From positions 1-37,301 of IMG/VR virus record IMGVR_UViG_3300010883_000140: a stretch of DNA of 37,301 bases. One strand, 5' to 3'. Under the pieces are notes generated by a model, which was not told where the DNA came from, did no database searches, and saw only the letters and a program-made list of their open reading frames with translations. Below, piece after piece: positions 31,186-37,301 of the stretch. How positions within the stretch are numbered: position 1 is the stretch's first letter; every line of letters begins with the position of its first letter. Position numbers and translations under genes: made by a program. This stretch comes from a virus.

Positions 31186-32015
31186 ACAACAACCCCGGGC
31201 ATAGGATTCCACACAGTCCAAGGTACACGGTCGCTCAGCCGTTTAACATGATGGACATATGGCTCTGGGCCGCGTTCAATCATACCAACTGTGTACCCCG
31301 GCAAGTTGGGCTCAACGCTGAGCCATTCCGTGCTGTTAAGGCTATGTACCGTGTCGTCCCAATGAGGCTCGTATATATGAGCATGCGCAAGGGTAAAGTG
31401 CAACGTGCCAGGCGCTAAGCCACAGGTGGAAGCAATAGCATCTACGGTCAATGCATAACTCATAACGTCGTAAGGTAAACCGACGAAGACGTCAGAAGAG
31501 CGTAAGAAGACGCTGCAGTGGAGCTGGTTTTCCGACCTTGTTAGACTGAAGCCTACTGGGCATGGGATGTTCTTCGGTTGCGTTGGCGAACCTAACCCGT
31601 CGCTGTGGGGGTCCCAGGCAGATATGTATAGCTGTCTGTTGGTTGGATTTCCTTTCAGCTCGCTGATCGCCTCGGCTATTTGGTCGCGTCCGAAATGACG
31701 TCTCCATCTGTACCCGTATGCGGTTTCCAATTTGCCATCTTCCACGAAATCCTGCCATATCTTCGGTGCTTTCGCTAGTATGAAGGCTGGGTCTTGAGTA
31801 CCCATAAATTGCCACGCGACTTCAGCAGCCGCCACTCTAGGGAAGTATCTCCTGTTGCCCGCGACCGGAAGCTTGCCACTGCTTATGTCGAGCTTAAAGG
31901 AATACCCACCTTCCAGCATCTTTATCTTGACGCCAGTTCGGGTGTTAACCTCTTCCCTAGCTCCAGTCGTGAAGCTAGAGAGGAGCGCTTTGTATTGATG
32001 TGCGAAGCTATGCAT
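31182..32015 (-). CDS. Thymidylate-synthase-family enzyme, probable dCMP hydroxymethylase (or methylase)
   Basis: The start at 32015 lies within the last bases of the previous gene and gives 277 residues, near the usual ThyA length; an ATG at 32075 would overlap more. Compared with E. coli ThyA: active-site cysteine C152 (C146), RSSD at 172-175, H213 and Y215 (H207, Y209), all at matching spacing. Position 183 is Asp in GLPYDVMSYA, where thymidylate synthases have Asn (N177). T4 dCMP hydroxymethylase has Asp there, and the same change makes L. casei ThyA act on dCMP. The residue after the cysteine is Pro rather than His. Substrate dCMP is therefore likely; hydroxymethyl versus methyl product cannot be decided. 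Confidence 0.8.
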   Translation of the reverse strand: MHSFAHQYKALLSSFTTGAREEVNTRTGVKIKMLEGGYSFKLDISSGKLPVAGNRRYFPRVAAAEVAWQFMGTQDPAFILAKAPKIWQDFVEDGKLETAYGYRWRRHFGRDQIAEAISELKGNPTNRQLYISAWDPHSDGLGSPTQPKNIPCPVGFSLTRSENQLHCSVFLRSSDVFVGLPYDVMSYALTVDAIASTCGLAPGTLHFTLAHAHIYEPHWDDTVHSLNSTEWLSVEPNLPGYTVGMIERGPEPYVHHVKRLSDRVPWTVWNPMPGVVV

Positions 32016-33120
32016 TGGCTGCTTCCACGACCAGTTGTGTAATAATCTGCTTAGCAATATAGTTGGTATTGTCACGCAAGTCTTCTAGGGTTCCGTTGTT
32101 GTCAATACACCAGTCAGCATCAGCCATTGTCACTGAGCATGAGTCAGCAGACTCAGGAGGCAGCACGCTAGACCGGTCGACCCATATAATAGCATCGAAC
32201 AGCCCAGCTTCTTTGCCAGCTGCTAGTTCTTCGGAATGACGTAACCCGCAGTACACGTCATTATCTTGGAAGATAGCTCGAGCAAGAGCTGTTTTGTCAG
32301 GGGTGTTAAACGCGGCAATTTGTTCGTACCAGATTTGGCGATAGCTTCCGCGATCCTCGAAACAGTCCCTAGCACTATCGTAATAAGGAGGAGCTTGCCC
32401 TTCACACCCGTCAGCTTCAAACTGGTTGGTCATTCCTTTAAAGAATGGCATCATGACATGCTCTGCGCAGAACATGCTACTGGAAGTGAATTGCAATCCA
32501 TATTCCTTCTTCAGAATATCACACACCGTGTCTTTGCCATGCCTTGCGTGCCCGATAACCAAGAACTTCCGCCTAGGATTGCGATCGGCGCCCACCTTGC
32601 GGCGAGGCACGTTGAGATGATCTGCCGCCTTAATCTGGATATTCATGGAAGCTTCGTTGATTGGACAATTCAGCTGAGCCTTTAGGTCGGCCAGCCAAGT
32701 TAGTTCTTCTTTGGTAACTGTGAGATACGGCGCGAGATCGGGTGGCGTCCAGCCTTCAGGTTTGATCGCATCAAAGCCATTGCTACTTCGTTTAGCAACT
32801 GATCCACGTACCTTCGCCATATTGCGGTCATGCACTTCGCCAAAAACACCGTTGACATTAATACCCATTTCAACAAGCGCACCAAGAGCAACATAGGTAA
32901 GGTCGATAAGACCGTCGACGGCTTGTTCAAAGTTTCCTTCCTGGAAAGCAGTATCTGTTTCTACCAGCTCCTCTTCAAGGTGAAGGACACGAAAATCAGC
33001 TCGTTCGTCCGAAAGAATTGTCGGTTCGTCTGGGATGGTTAGTCCAATCAAGTCACGATTGAACCGCTCAACCATGCTATGGTATTGGAATAAAGGATTG
33101 TTCATTTTTTGCATGTCCAT
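32008..33120 (-). CDS. Fused MazG-type NTP pyrophosphohydrolase and T4 gp1-like dNMP kinase
   Basis: The start is placed at the ATG at 33120 (ATGs at 33114 and 33105 are possible; a 33153 start lacks support). Residues 40-110 show an all-alpha MazG-like site: HLEEELVETD (E49-E54), then D69 and D73 in a DGLIDLTYVALG helix. Residues from about 185 form a P-loop kinase with GHARHGKDT (190-198), CFEDRGSYRQIWYEQI, YCGLRHSEEL, WVDRSSVLPPES and DADWCIDNNGTLEDL, which match the phage dNMP kinase family of T4 gp1. T4 uses separate gp56 (dCTP/dUTP hydrolysis) and gp1 (hmdCMP kinase); here both activities would sit in one chain upstream of the ThyA-family gene. Confidence 0.82.
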   Translation of the reverse strand: MDMQKMNNPLFQYHSMVERFNRDLIGLTIPDEPTILSDERADFRVLHLEEELVETDTAFQEGNFEQAVDGLIDLTYVALGALVEMGINVNGVFGEVHDRNMAKVRGSVAKRSSNGFDAIKPEGWTPPDLAPYLTVTKEELTWLADLKAQLNCPINEASMNIQIKAADHLNVPRRKVGADRNPRRKFLVIGHARHGKDTVCDILKKEYGLQFTSSSMFCAEHVMMPFFKGMTNQFEADGCEGQAPPYYDSARDCFEDRGSYRQIWYEQIAAFNTPDKTALARAIFQDNDVYCGLRHSEELAAGKEAGLFDAIIWVDRSSVLPPESADSCSVTMADADWCIDNNGTLEDLRDNTNYIAKQIITQLVVEAANA

Positions 33121-33183
33121 AGTCCTATCTTTCTGTCTGGATGTATGAGGCATATTGTCAGTCGTAGTCGGGTAAGTAACCCA

Positions 33184-33885
33184 TCAGTTAAGCCAGTCAT
33201 CGTCATCTTCCACTTTAGCTACGGGTTTCTGCTCAGTGTTAAAAGGATCAGTGCAGCCTGGGGGCAAAGTGACAGTAGCCATGTCTCCGACCAATACATA
33301 GCCGATGCCGTGATCTTTTTGGATCATGAACAGATAAGACAAGGCGTTGGAACGTGTCATGCTAAACTCGGCCATAGCTTCACGCACAGACCTTGTGCAT
33401 TCACCGTCGAGAAACCATTTGAGGAATATGCCACGCTTGCTCGTCGCTTTTACTGGCTTTTTAAGACTTGCACCAACTTCTTTGCCACCTTTTTTGCGTG
33501 TGTCTTCCTCGCCGCCAGTCATGATTTGAGCGGGCACTTCAAAGCCAAGTTTGCGCATAACTAGAGCACATGTATCATAGTCTCTTTGAAAGCCGAAACG
33601 TTGGTACTGTTCCCATTTACGCTCAAAGAGCGACTTATATCTCGCTTCGGGATACTCAACGGCCGGTTTCGAGCCCATCATTTCCGCGCCAGTATTTGTC
33701 ACAGTATACGAAGTAAAAGTATATGGGCAGAAAATCGTGGAGCGTTTTTCGCCGCGCATAACAAATGCATGTTGCCAACCAAGGCACGGAGGGTCTTTGA
33801 TATCGTTACGATAGGTATCCCGCTTAGGAGCAGTTCCAGTGATCCAGTAAATTGCTAGGAGTTCTACGTCTTCGGCTACTTGCAT
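33184..33885 (-). CDS. Hypothetical protein with HTH-like segment and acidic C-terminal tail
   Basis: The start follows CAAGGACACAGACAT. The 233-residue product has an N-terminal mixed part (GWQHAFVMRGEKRSTIFCPYTFTSYT), a helical middle with a helix-turn-helix-like SVREAMAEFSMTRSNALSYL, and a tail VAKVEDDDDWLN. Acidic tails ending in an aromatic-hydrophobic group are typical of single-stranded DNA-binding proteins, so a DNA-binding role is possible. It is not recognised as a known family. It lies 63 bases before the fused pyrophosphohydrolase/kinase gene. Confidence 0.55.
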   Translation of the reverse strand: MQVAEDVELLAIYWITGTAPKRDTYRNDIKDPPCLGWQHAFVMRGEKRSTIFCPYTFTSYTVTNTGAEMMGSKPAVEYPEARYKSLFERKWEQYQRFGFQRDYDTCALVMRKLGFEVPAQIMTGGEEDTRKKGGKEVGASLKKPVKATSKRGIFLKWFLDGECTRSVREAMAEFSMTRSNALSYLFMIQKDHGIGYVLVGDMATVTLPPGCTDPFNTEQKPVAKVEDDDDWLN

Positions 33886-33906
33886 ATGTCTGTGTCCTTG
33901 CCTACG

Positions 33907-33936
33907 AAAAAGGGCCAGCTACTTAAAGCTGACCCT
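33907..33936 (-). terminator. Intrinsic terminator on the minus strand
   Basis: On the minus strand AGGGTCAGCT, loop TTAAGT, AGCTGGCCCT form a 10-bp stem with one G-T pair, followed by TTTTC. It lies 38 bases after the stop of the 33975-34283 gene and before the 33885 start. Confidence 0.8.
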
Positions 33937-33974
33937 CTCATATTACCGTAGTTTCCTACAGAAGTATCCTACTG

Positions 33975-34283
33975 TTACGCCAAAGGATCGGCATCAGCGG
34001 CAGGAGCAGCTTCGGCTTCCGCAGCGGCGGCGGCAGCTTTGGCGGCGGACTTCAAATCACGGGCAGTTGGGACAGTTTTGTCGCCGTCGGTCCGGAGTTT
34101 GTTGCGATACCAGTTGATAGATGCAAGAGTAGTTTTTGCCTCGGGAAACTCAACCTTGACCATAGCAAGAGTTTCTTCATTCGTCTTGCCGTCCTTGATA
34201 GCTTCGACTGCGGCAGTTCCAACGCCGCGCTTCGCGACGACCTTCTCTGCAACGGGTTCGGCAGTTTCTATGACCATATTCAT
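33975..34283 (-). CDS. Small basic protein with T-x-EFP helical module and Ala-rich tail
   Basis: The ATG at 34283 follows AGGAACCAAGAA; a TTG at 34319 is an upstream alternative. The 102-residue product has the module TNEETLAMVKVEFPEAKTTL...WYRNKLR (34-64), then a Lys/Ala-rich tail (KSAAKAAAAAAEAEAAP). A similar module occurs at 27346-27855 and a weaker form in the ATPase. Such Lys/Ala tails are typical of histone-H1-like or nucleoid-binding proteins, so DNA binding is likely but unproven. A terminator ends the unit. Confidence 0.65.
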   Translation of the reverse strand: MNMVIETAEPVAEKVVAKRGVGTAAVEAIKDGKTNEETLAMVKVEFPEAKTTLASINWYRNKLRTDGDKTVPTARDLKSAAKAAAAAAEAEAAPAADADPLA

Positions 34284-34339
34284 TTCTTGGTTCCTCATGA
34301 TTAGAGTGGGTTCAGACAATGAGGCTACAATACTACGGG

Positions 34340-34705
34340 TTACACAATTACGGAACCATTATTACCTGATATATCAACGACATAAGGCTCATATGCCCCA
34401 TCAAACCTATCCCACTTTAACAAGCTGACCACACCGTTAGTCTTACTACTAGCCACCATTATAGCAGCGGCAATAGCAACTGGGTCACCAACTGGCAGAA
34501 TATGGTCATAGACTGAGAAAGAAGCCATTGAACTTTCTAGGAGCTCAACCATTGACGGGAGCTTGTCTTTTGGTACGTTGCTTGGCCGTAGTAGGAAAAC
34601 TAGTTCGCCGTGGTCAGCTGCGGGGGATAAATCGTACTTGTTTACCCAGCCGCGTCGTGTCTTGTCATAGTATGCGGGCTGCTGAACCACGTAAACTGTA
34701 CTCAT
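34340..34705 (-). CDS. Conserved phage hypothetical protein
   Basis: The start overlaps the helicase stop (ATGA). The 121-residue product (MSTVYVVQQPAYYDKTRRGW, then HGELVFLLRPSNVP and VAIAAAIMVASSKT) resembles a family of uncharacterised phage proteins with an N-terminal VYVVQ strand. It is co-transcribed with the helicase. Function is not known. Confidence 0.6.
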   Translation of the reverse strand: MSTVYVVQQPAYYDKTRRGWVNKYDLSPAADHGELVFLLRPSNVPKDKLPSMVELLESSMASFSVYDHILPVGDPVAIAAAIMVASSKTNGVVSLLKWDRFDGAYEPYVVDISGNNGSVIV

Positions 34706-36219
34706 AGTCTCATCCTCTCGAGGGCGTCTCGTAAGCCCGTTCCAGCAACAGCATCAGCCACATCTATTTTGTCCGATAAGTTTTCCAGGATGTATTCGTC
34801 TGGTCCAGGCATAACCAAATCAGTTACTCGTGTGTTCCCACCGCCCATAACTGTGGCTCGCTCGTCAGCTTGTTCCCGTAGTATCGCGTCGAAGGTATGG
34901 CTATACCAAATGATCTCGTCAGCAGCAGACAGATCAATGCCGAGAGTTGGATATCCGACCAGCGCTTTGTAATCATTTTCATCGCTGTCTGACGCAAAAA
35001 CCTCGCGCACATATGCCTTGTCTGCTGCCGACGTTCGGCCATGATACTGAAGCACTTTGTGTCCGTCAGCCATTAATCTCTCGACGACGGCATCCATATC
35101 ACGTCGGAACCTACACCATACGATCACTTTACCTGAGCTCAGATATACCTCATCTGACAATGCCTCAAGTCGTGGGTTAACACCTGGTATCCAAAATGTG
35201 TCTTTGAATTCATCAATCAGGAAACCTGACATGACCTGCTGCAATTTGGTTATTCGCTGGGCGTTCTCCCCGATTGAGATCTCATCGCCGTTAGATAGCC
35301 TGACTAAAAACTCTTTGTGCAGCTCTCGGTACAAGCGTAGTTGTTCGTCTGTCGGTTTAATATGCCTCGGCGTCCGGACGAGTGCAGGTAAGTCACTACA
35401 GTCGCTTCTGAGCACGACACTCGACCATTTTGCAAGTCGGTCTTGCAGATCGTCAAGGTTTTTGTACTCATCTAGCACCGGATACTGGTGCCCAGTTTTG
35501 CGGTTCTTGACCATCTTGAAAGTAGCGTAGAAGTCCTTAAAATCATCATACTTCTTGAAGCCTAACGCTTCAGGCTCTAGCAGCTCGTACTGAGCGAACG
35601 CAGCAAGAGGGGTGTTGGTTATAACGGAAGCTGTAAGGTTGCGTTTGAACGGGCAACGTTTGGCCAACGCTCGGGCCATATGAGTTCGCTTACTGCCGGG
35701 AGCTCTGAAGTCATGAGCCTCATCAAAGATGACAAGTACCCGCCGTTTCTTAATGAATTTGGCAATGAGCTTACGGCAATCCTTACGTGTCATCGTGTTG
35801 GAAGCAAAAGCAAACCAAGCCAACTTATCAGTAGTCAGCACTCGTTCACTTCTAGCCCACCATGCATCGTGCTGTTCCTGCCAGCCTTTACGCTCATCTG
35901 CAGCAACTCGAGTTAAGCCCTTATCACCAGCGACTTCAGTCTGCCACACTAGGGTGTCTCTAGGTACTGAAGGCCAGTGATGTTTAGGCAGTTCGCGTCT
36001 AGTCCAGTTCTCATGTACACCATTCGGTGCAAACACGAGCACAGCATCTATCAATCCAGCAACGAATAGGTGACAGGCAGTATCGATACAGACTTTTGTC
36101 TTACCACTCCTCATCTGCCACAACAATGCGCGAGCTGAGGTCTCGGCATGGAGCTCAAACTCGCGCAGTTGATGCAGATATGGTTCTGTGACGAAGTCCG
36201 CTAAAAGAGCGTGGGACAT
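34702..36219 (-). CDS. SNF2-type DNA helicase/ATPase
   Basis: The 505-residue protein has superfamily 2 helicase motifs: QMRSGKTK (Walker A, 35-42), DEAH (166-169), LTASVITNTPL (motif III region, 194-204), a C-terminal RecA domain with VIVWCRFRRDMDAVVERL and VLQYHGRTS, GIDLSAADEIIWYS and a terminal REQADERA (motif VI). Phage members of this group often assist replication, recombination or evasion. Motif III departs from the usual LTGTP. The neighbouring gene is coupled by ATGA overlap. Confidence 0.85.
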   Translation of the reverse strand: MSHALLADFVTEPYLHQLREFELHAETSARALLWQMRSGKTKVCIDTACHLFVAGLIDAVLVFAPNGVHENWTRRELPKHHWPSVPRDTLVWQTEVAGDKGLTRVAADERKGWQEQHDAWWARSERVLTTDKLAWFAFASNTMTRKDCRKLIAKFIKKRRVLVIFDEAHDFRAPGSKRTHMARALAKRCPFKRNLTASVITNTPLAAFAQYELLEPEALGFKKYDDFKDFYATFKMVKNRKTGHQYPVLDEYKNLDDLQDRLAKWSSVVLRSDCSDLPALVRTPRHIKPTDEQLRLYRELHKEFLVRLSNGDEISIGENAQRITKLQQVMSGFLIDEFKDTFWIPGVNPRLEALSDEVYLSSGKVIVWCRFRRDMDAVVERLMADGHKVLQYHGRTSAADKAYVREVFASDSDENDYKALVGYPTLGIDLSAADEIIWYSHTFDAILREQADERATVMGGGNTRVTDLVMPGPDEYILENLSDKIDVADAVAGTGLRDALERMRL

Positions 36220-36242
36220 TATTTTGTCAGGAATTTCCTAGT

Positions 36243-36260
36243 CGAGTTGGGTTTCAAATC
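36243..36260. repeat. 18-base motif shared with 22825-22842
   Basis: CGAGTTGGGTTTCAAATC at 36243-36260 matches CGAGTTGAGTTTCAAATC at 22825-22842 at 17 of 18 positions. It covers the end of the 36254 gene and part of the gap before the helicase start. It may be a regulatory or protein-binding site. Confidence 0.5.
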
Positions 36261-36622
36261 GTAGTGACTATCTTGCGTACCGCCGTTACGTCTTTTGCAA
36301 AGCCTTCTTTGTCGGCCTTGTTGTACACCTGCATAGCAAATTCCACATGACGGCAGGGTCTAACGCGGTTTTTAAAGTCCTTAGACCTTATGAACCGCTT
36401 GGCGCGTTTGATAGTGTTTTCCAGATGCTTGCCTTCGAACACCCGATCAACGGTTATAACGTCTTGAACCTTAGCCCCGGTCTTCGTGTCGACCATCGGC
36501 AAGAACTTCACATGAGCAGGAATTGGAGTTCCGCGCATTAAGAAGTCTTTCCGCATTTCAGGTGTAATAATAGCGATCTTGTTAGCCCGCAAAGAGTTGT
36601 CTTTGATTGTTACACTGTTCAT
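36254..36622 (-). CDS. Hypothetical basic protein
   Basis: The start at 36622 overlaps the upstream stop (ATGA). The 122-residue product (MNSVTIKDNSLRANKIAIIT, then RVFEGKHLENTIKRAKRFIRSKDFKNRVRPC) is basic in its middle, suggesting nucleic-acid contact. No family was recognised. It lies upstream of the helicase gene with a 34-base gap. Confidence 0.6.
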   Translation of the reverse strand: MNSVTIKDNSLRANKIAIITPEMRKDFLMRGTPIPAHVKFLPMVDTKTGAKVQDVITVDRVFEGKHLENTIKRAKRFIRSKDFKNRVRPCRHVEFAMQVYNKADKEGFAKDVTAVRKIVTTI

Positions 36623-37236
36623 GATGGGTATGCCTCTACAATTAGTTTCCAAAGAGTGTTTACTTCGTAAGCTTCCCGGTTGAAGTCGTCTGACGGTATG
36701 ACGCCAAGTGGCACCATTACTGAAGCACCATTTGAGTTAGCCCCGTACGTTAGGTCTGCATCACTTTTTGTCATTATGGTCATAGTTGGTTCGTTAGCTA
36801 GGGACTCGTGTAGCTTGAAAGCTAGGAACTTATACTCATCACCCGGCTGCAATACATATGCTTGTACGTCTTTTAGCCAACAAGGAGACTCCTCCGTTGG
36901 CCTTAGTATGGTGTTAGGCCCGCCGCAGGCTTCTACTTGCCAACGCTGATGGGTTACCTTGTACCCATAAGACTCTTCACAGGACGCATCGTATACAACA
37001 TGCACCAGTCGGCCAGAGTACACCTTAGACGCTAAGTTGAAGATGTGATCGTGAATAGCATGGAACGTTGGCCGAGTATAGCGCAGGTTTGGGTGCCATA
37101 CATGAAGCCGATTTGCCTCATCGAGGTCAACTTGTATAAACCCGTTTGGATGTACCCGCGGCCTAGAGCCGCGTATGATCTTCTCAATATCCCTTAAGGA
37201 TGGGAGGTCCATCGCCTTACTCATGATCCGGCTCAT
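36619..37236 (-). CDS. Cupin-like protein with possible metal site
   Basis: The 205-residue protein contains RLHVWHPNL and IHDHIFNLASKVYSGRL (H62, H64), then YVLQPGDEYKFLAFKLHES (H143), a layout resembling small cupin or cysteine-dioxygenase-like proteins of phages and bacteria, in which the histidines bind a metal. It does not point to a substrate. The start overlaps the upstream stop by ATGA. Confidence 0.6.
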   Translation of the reverse strand: MSRIMSKAMDLPSLRDIEKIIRGSRPRVHPNGFIQVDLDEANRLHVWHPNLRYTRPTFHAIHDHIFNLASKVYSGRLVHVVYDASCEESYGYKVTHQRWQVEACGGPNTILRPTEESPCWLKDVQAYVLQPGDEYKFLAFKLHESLANEPTMTIMTKSDADLTYGANSNGASVMVPLGVIPSDDFNREAYEVNTLWKLIVEAYPS

Positions 37237-37301
37237 GATCCGCTACCTATCCCACCATTGTTGTATTTAACTTCATTGGTGAAGTGATCGTGGGGGTTCT
37301 T
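37233..37301 (-). CDS. C-terminal fragment of a gene beginning outside the window
   Basis: The frame is open from the right window edge to the TGA at 37235-37233. The 22 visible residues (KNPHDHFTNEVKYNNGGIGS, then GS) are too short to identify. The ATGA overlap with the cupin-like gene supports a real operon member. Confidence 0.55.
   Translation of the reverse strand, partial: KNPHDHFTNEVKYNNGGIGSGS

Noticed and set aside
31182-32015. Plain thymidylate synthase annotation
   Set aside because: The family is right, but Asp at the substrate-reading position and PCP at the active site argue against a standard dUMP enzyme. The plain label is kept only as an alternative.
33184-33564. Plus-strand frames of 60-150 residues opposite the minus-strand genes between 32266 and 35980
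   Set aside because: These are shadows of real coding sequence. They lack ribosome sites, contain odd composition rich in Ser, Cys and Arg, and conflict with the well-supported enzymes on the minus strand.
36229-36240. Short palindrome GGAATTTCC before the helicase gene
   Set aside because: It is short and AT-rich, and no second copy was seen, so chance is a sufficient explanation.

Overview
The window is part of a tailed-phage genome, most likely a long-tailed siphovirus of a Gram-negative, probably alphaproteobacterial, host. The tail-tip cassette (DUF2460 distal tail protein, DUF2163 hub with four cysteines, NlpC/P60-like peptidase, very large tip protein) has the same order as the tip genes of the Rhodobacter gene transfer agent and of roseobacter siphoviruses. 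An endolysin followed by a lipoprotein fits a Gram-negative host. No integrase, repressor, tRNA, CRISPR array or insertion sequence was seen. Base composition looks close to half GC throughout. Terminase and portal are not in the window and presumably lie upstream of base 1.

Bases 1-22735, plus strand, are one late structural block. It runs: a repeat-rich fibre-like protein (cut by the window edge), connector-type proteins, MuF-like minor head protein, two small proteins, prohead protease, a scaffold gene with a second in-frame start, decoration protein, major capsid protein, neck and tail-terminator genes, a large tail tube protein, tail-assembly chaperones joined by a -1 programmed frameshift, tape measure, the GTA-like tip cassette, a fibre-type protein and a lysis/membrane group. 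A strong intrinsic terminator at 22756-22807 closes it.

Bases 22858-26786, plus strand, carry a small membrane protein, a T5 A1-like metallophosphoesterase and a monomeric class II (B12-dependent) ribonucleotide reductase. This strand then meets the minus-strand genes tail to tail with a one-base gap.

Bases 26788-37301, minus strand, are the replication, nucleotide and accessory region, tightly packed with many ATGA stop-start overlaps. They encode, in transcription order from the right: a cupin-like protein, an unknown, a SNF2-type helicase, small proteins, a fused MazG-type pyrophosphohydrolase/dNMP kinase, a ThyA-family enzyme with the Asn-to-Asp change typical of dCMP-specific members, dCMP deaminase, a KOW-like protein, a PD-(D/E)XK nuclease, an AAA+ ATPase and several zinc-finger or membrane miniproteins. 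Two tiny genes (29803-30116) run the opposite way from a near-consensus sigma70 promoter.

The most notable system is the pairing of the fused pyrophosphohydrolase/kinase with the dCMP-type ThyA homologue. Together they resemble the T4 route gp56 (dCTPase), gp42 (dCMP hydroxymethylase) and gp1 (hmdCMP kinase), which suggests that the phage replaces or decorates cytosine. Three promoters share a -10 element and leader, and three proteins share a short helical module, which hints at a coordinated early regulon.
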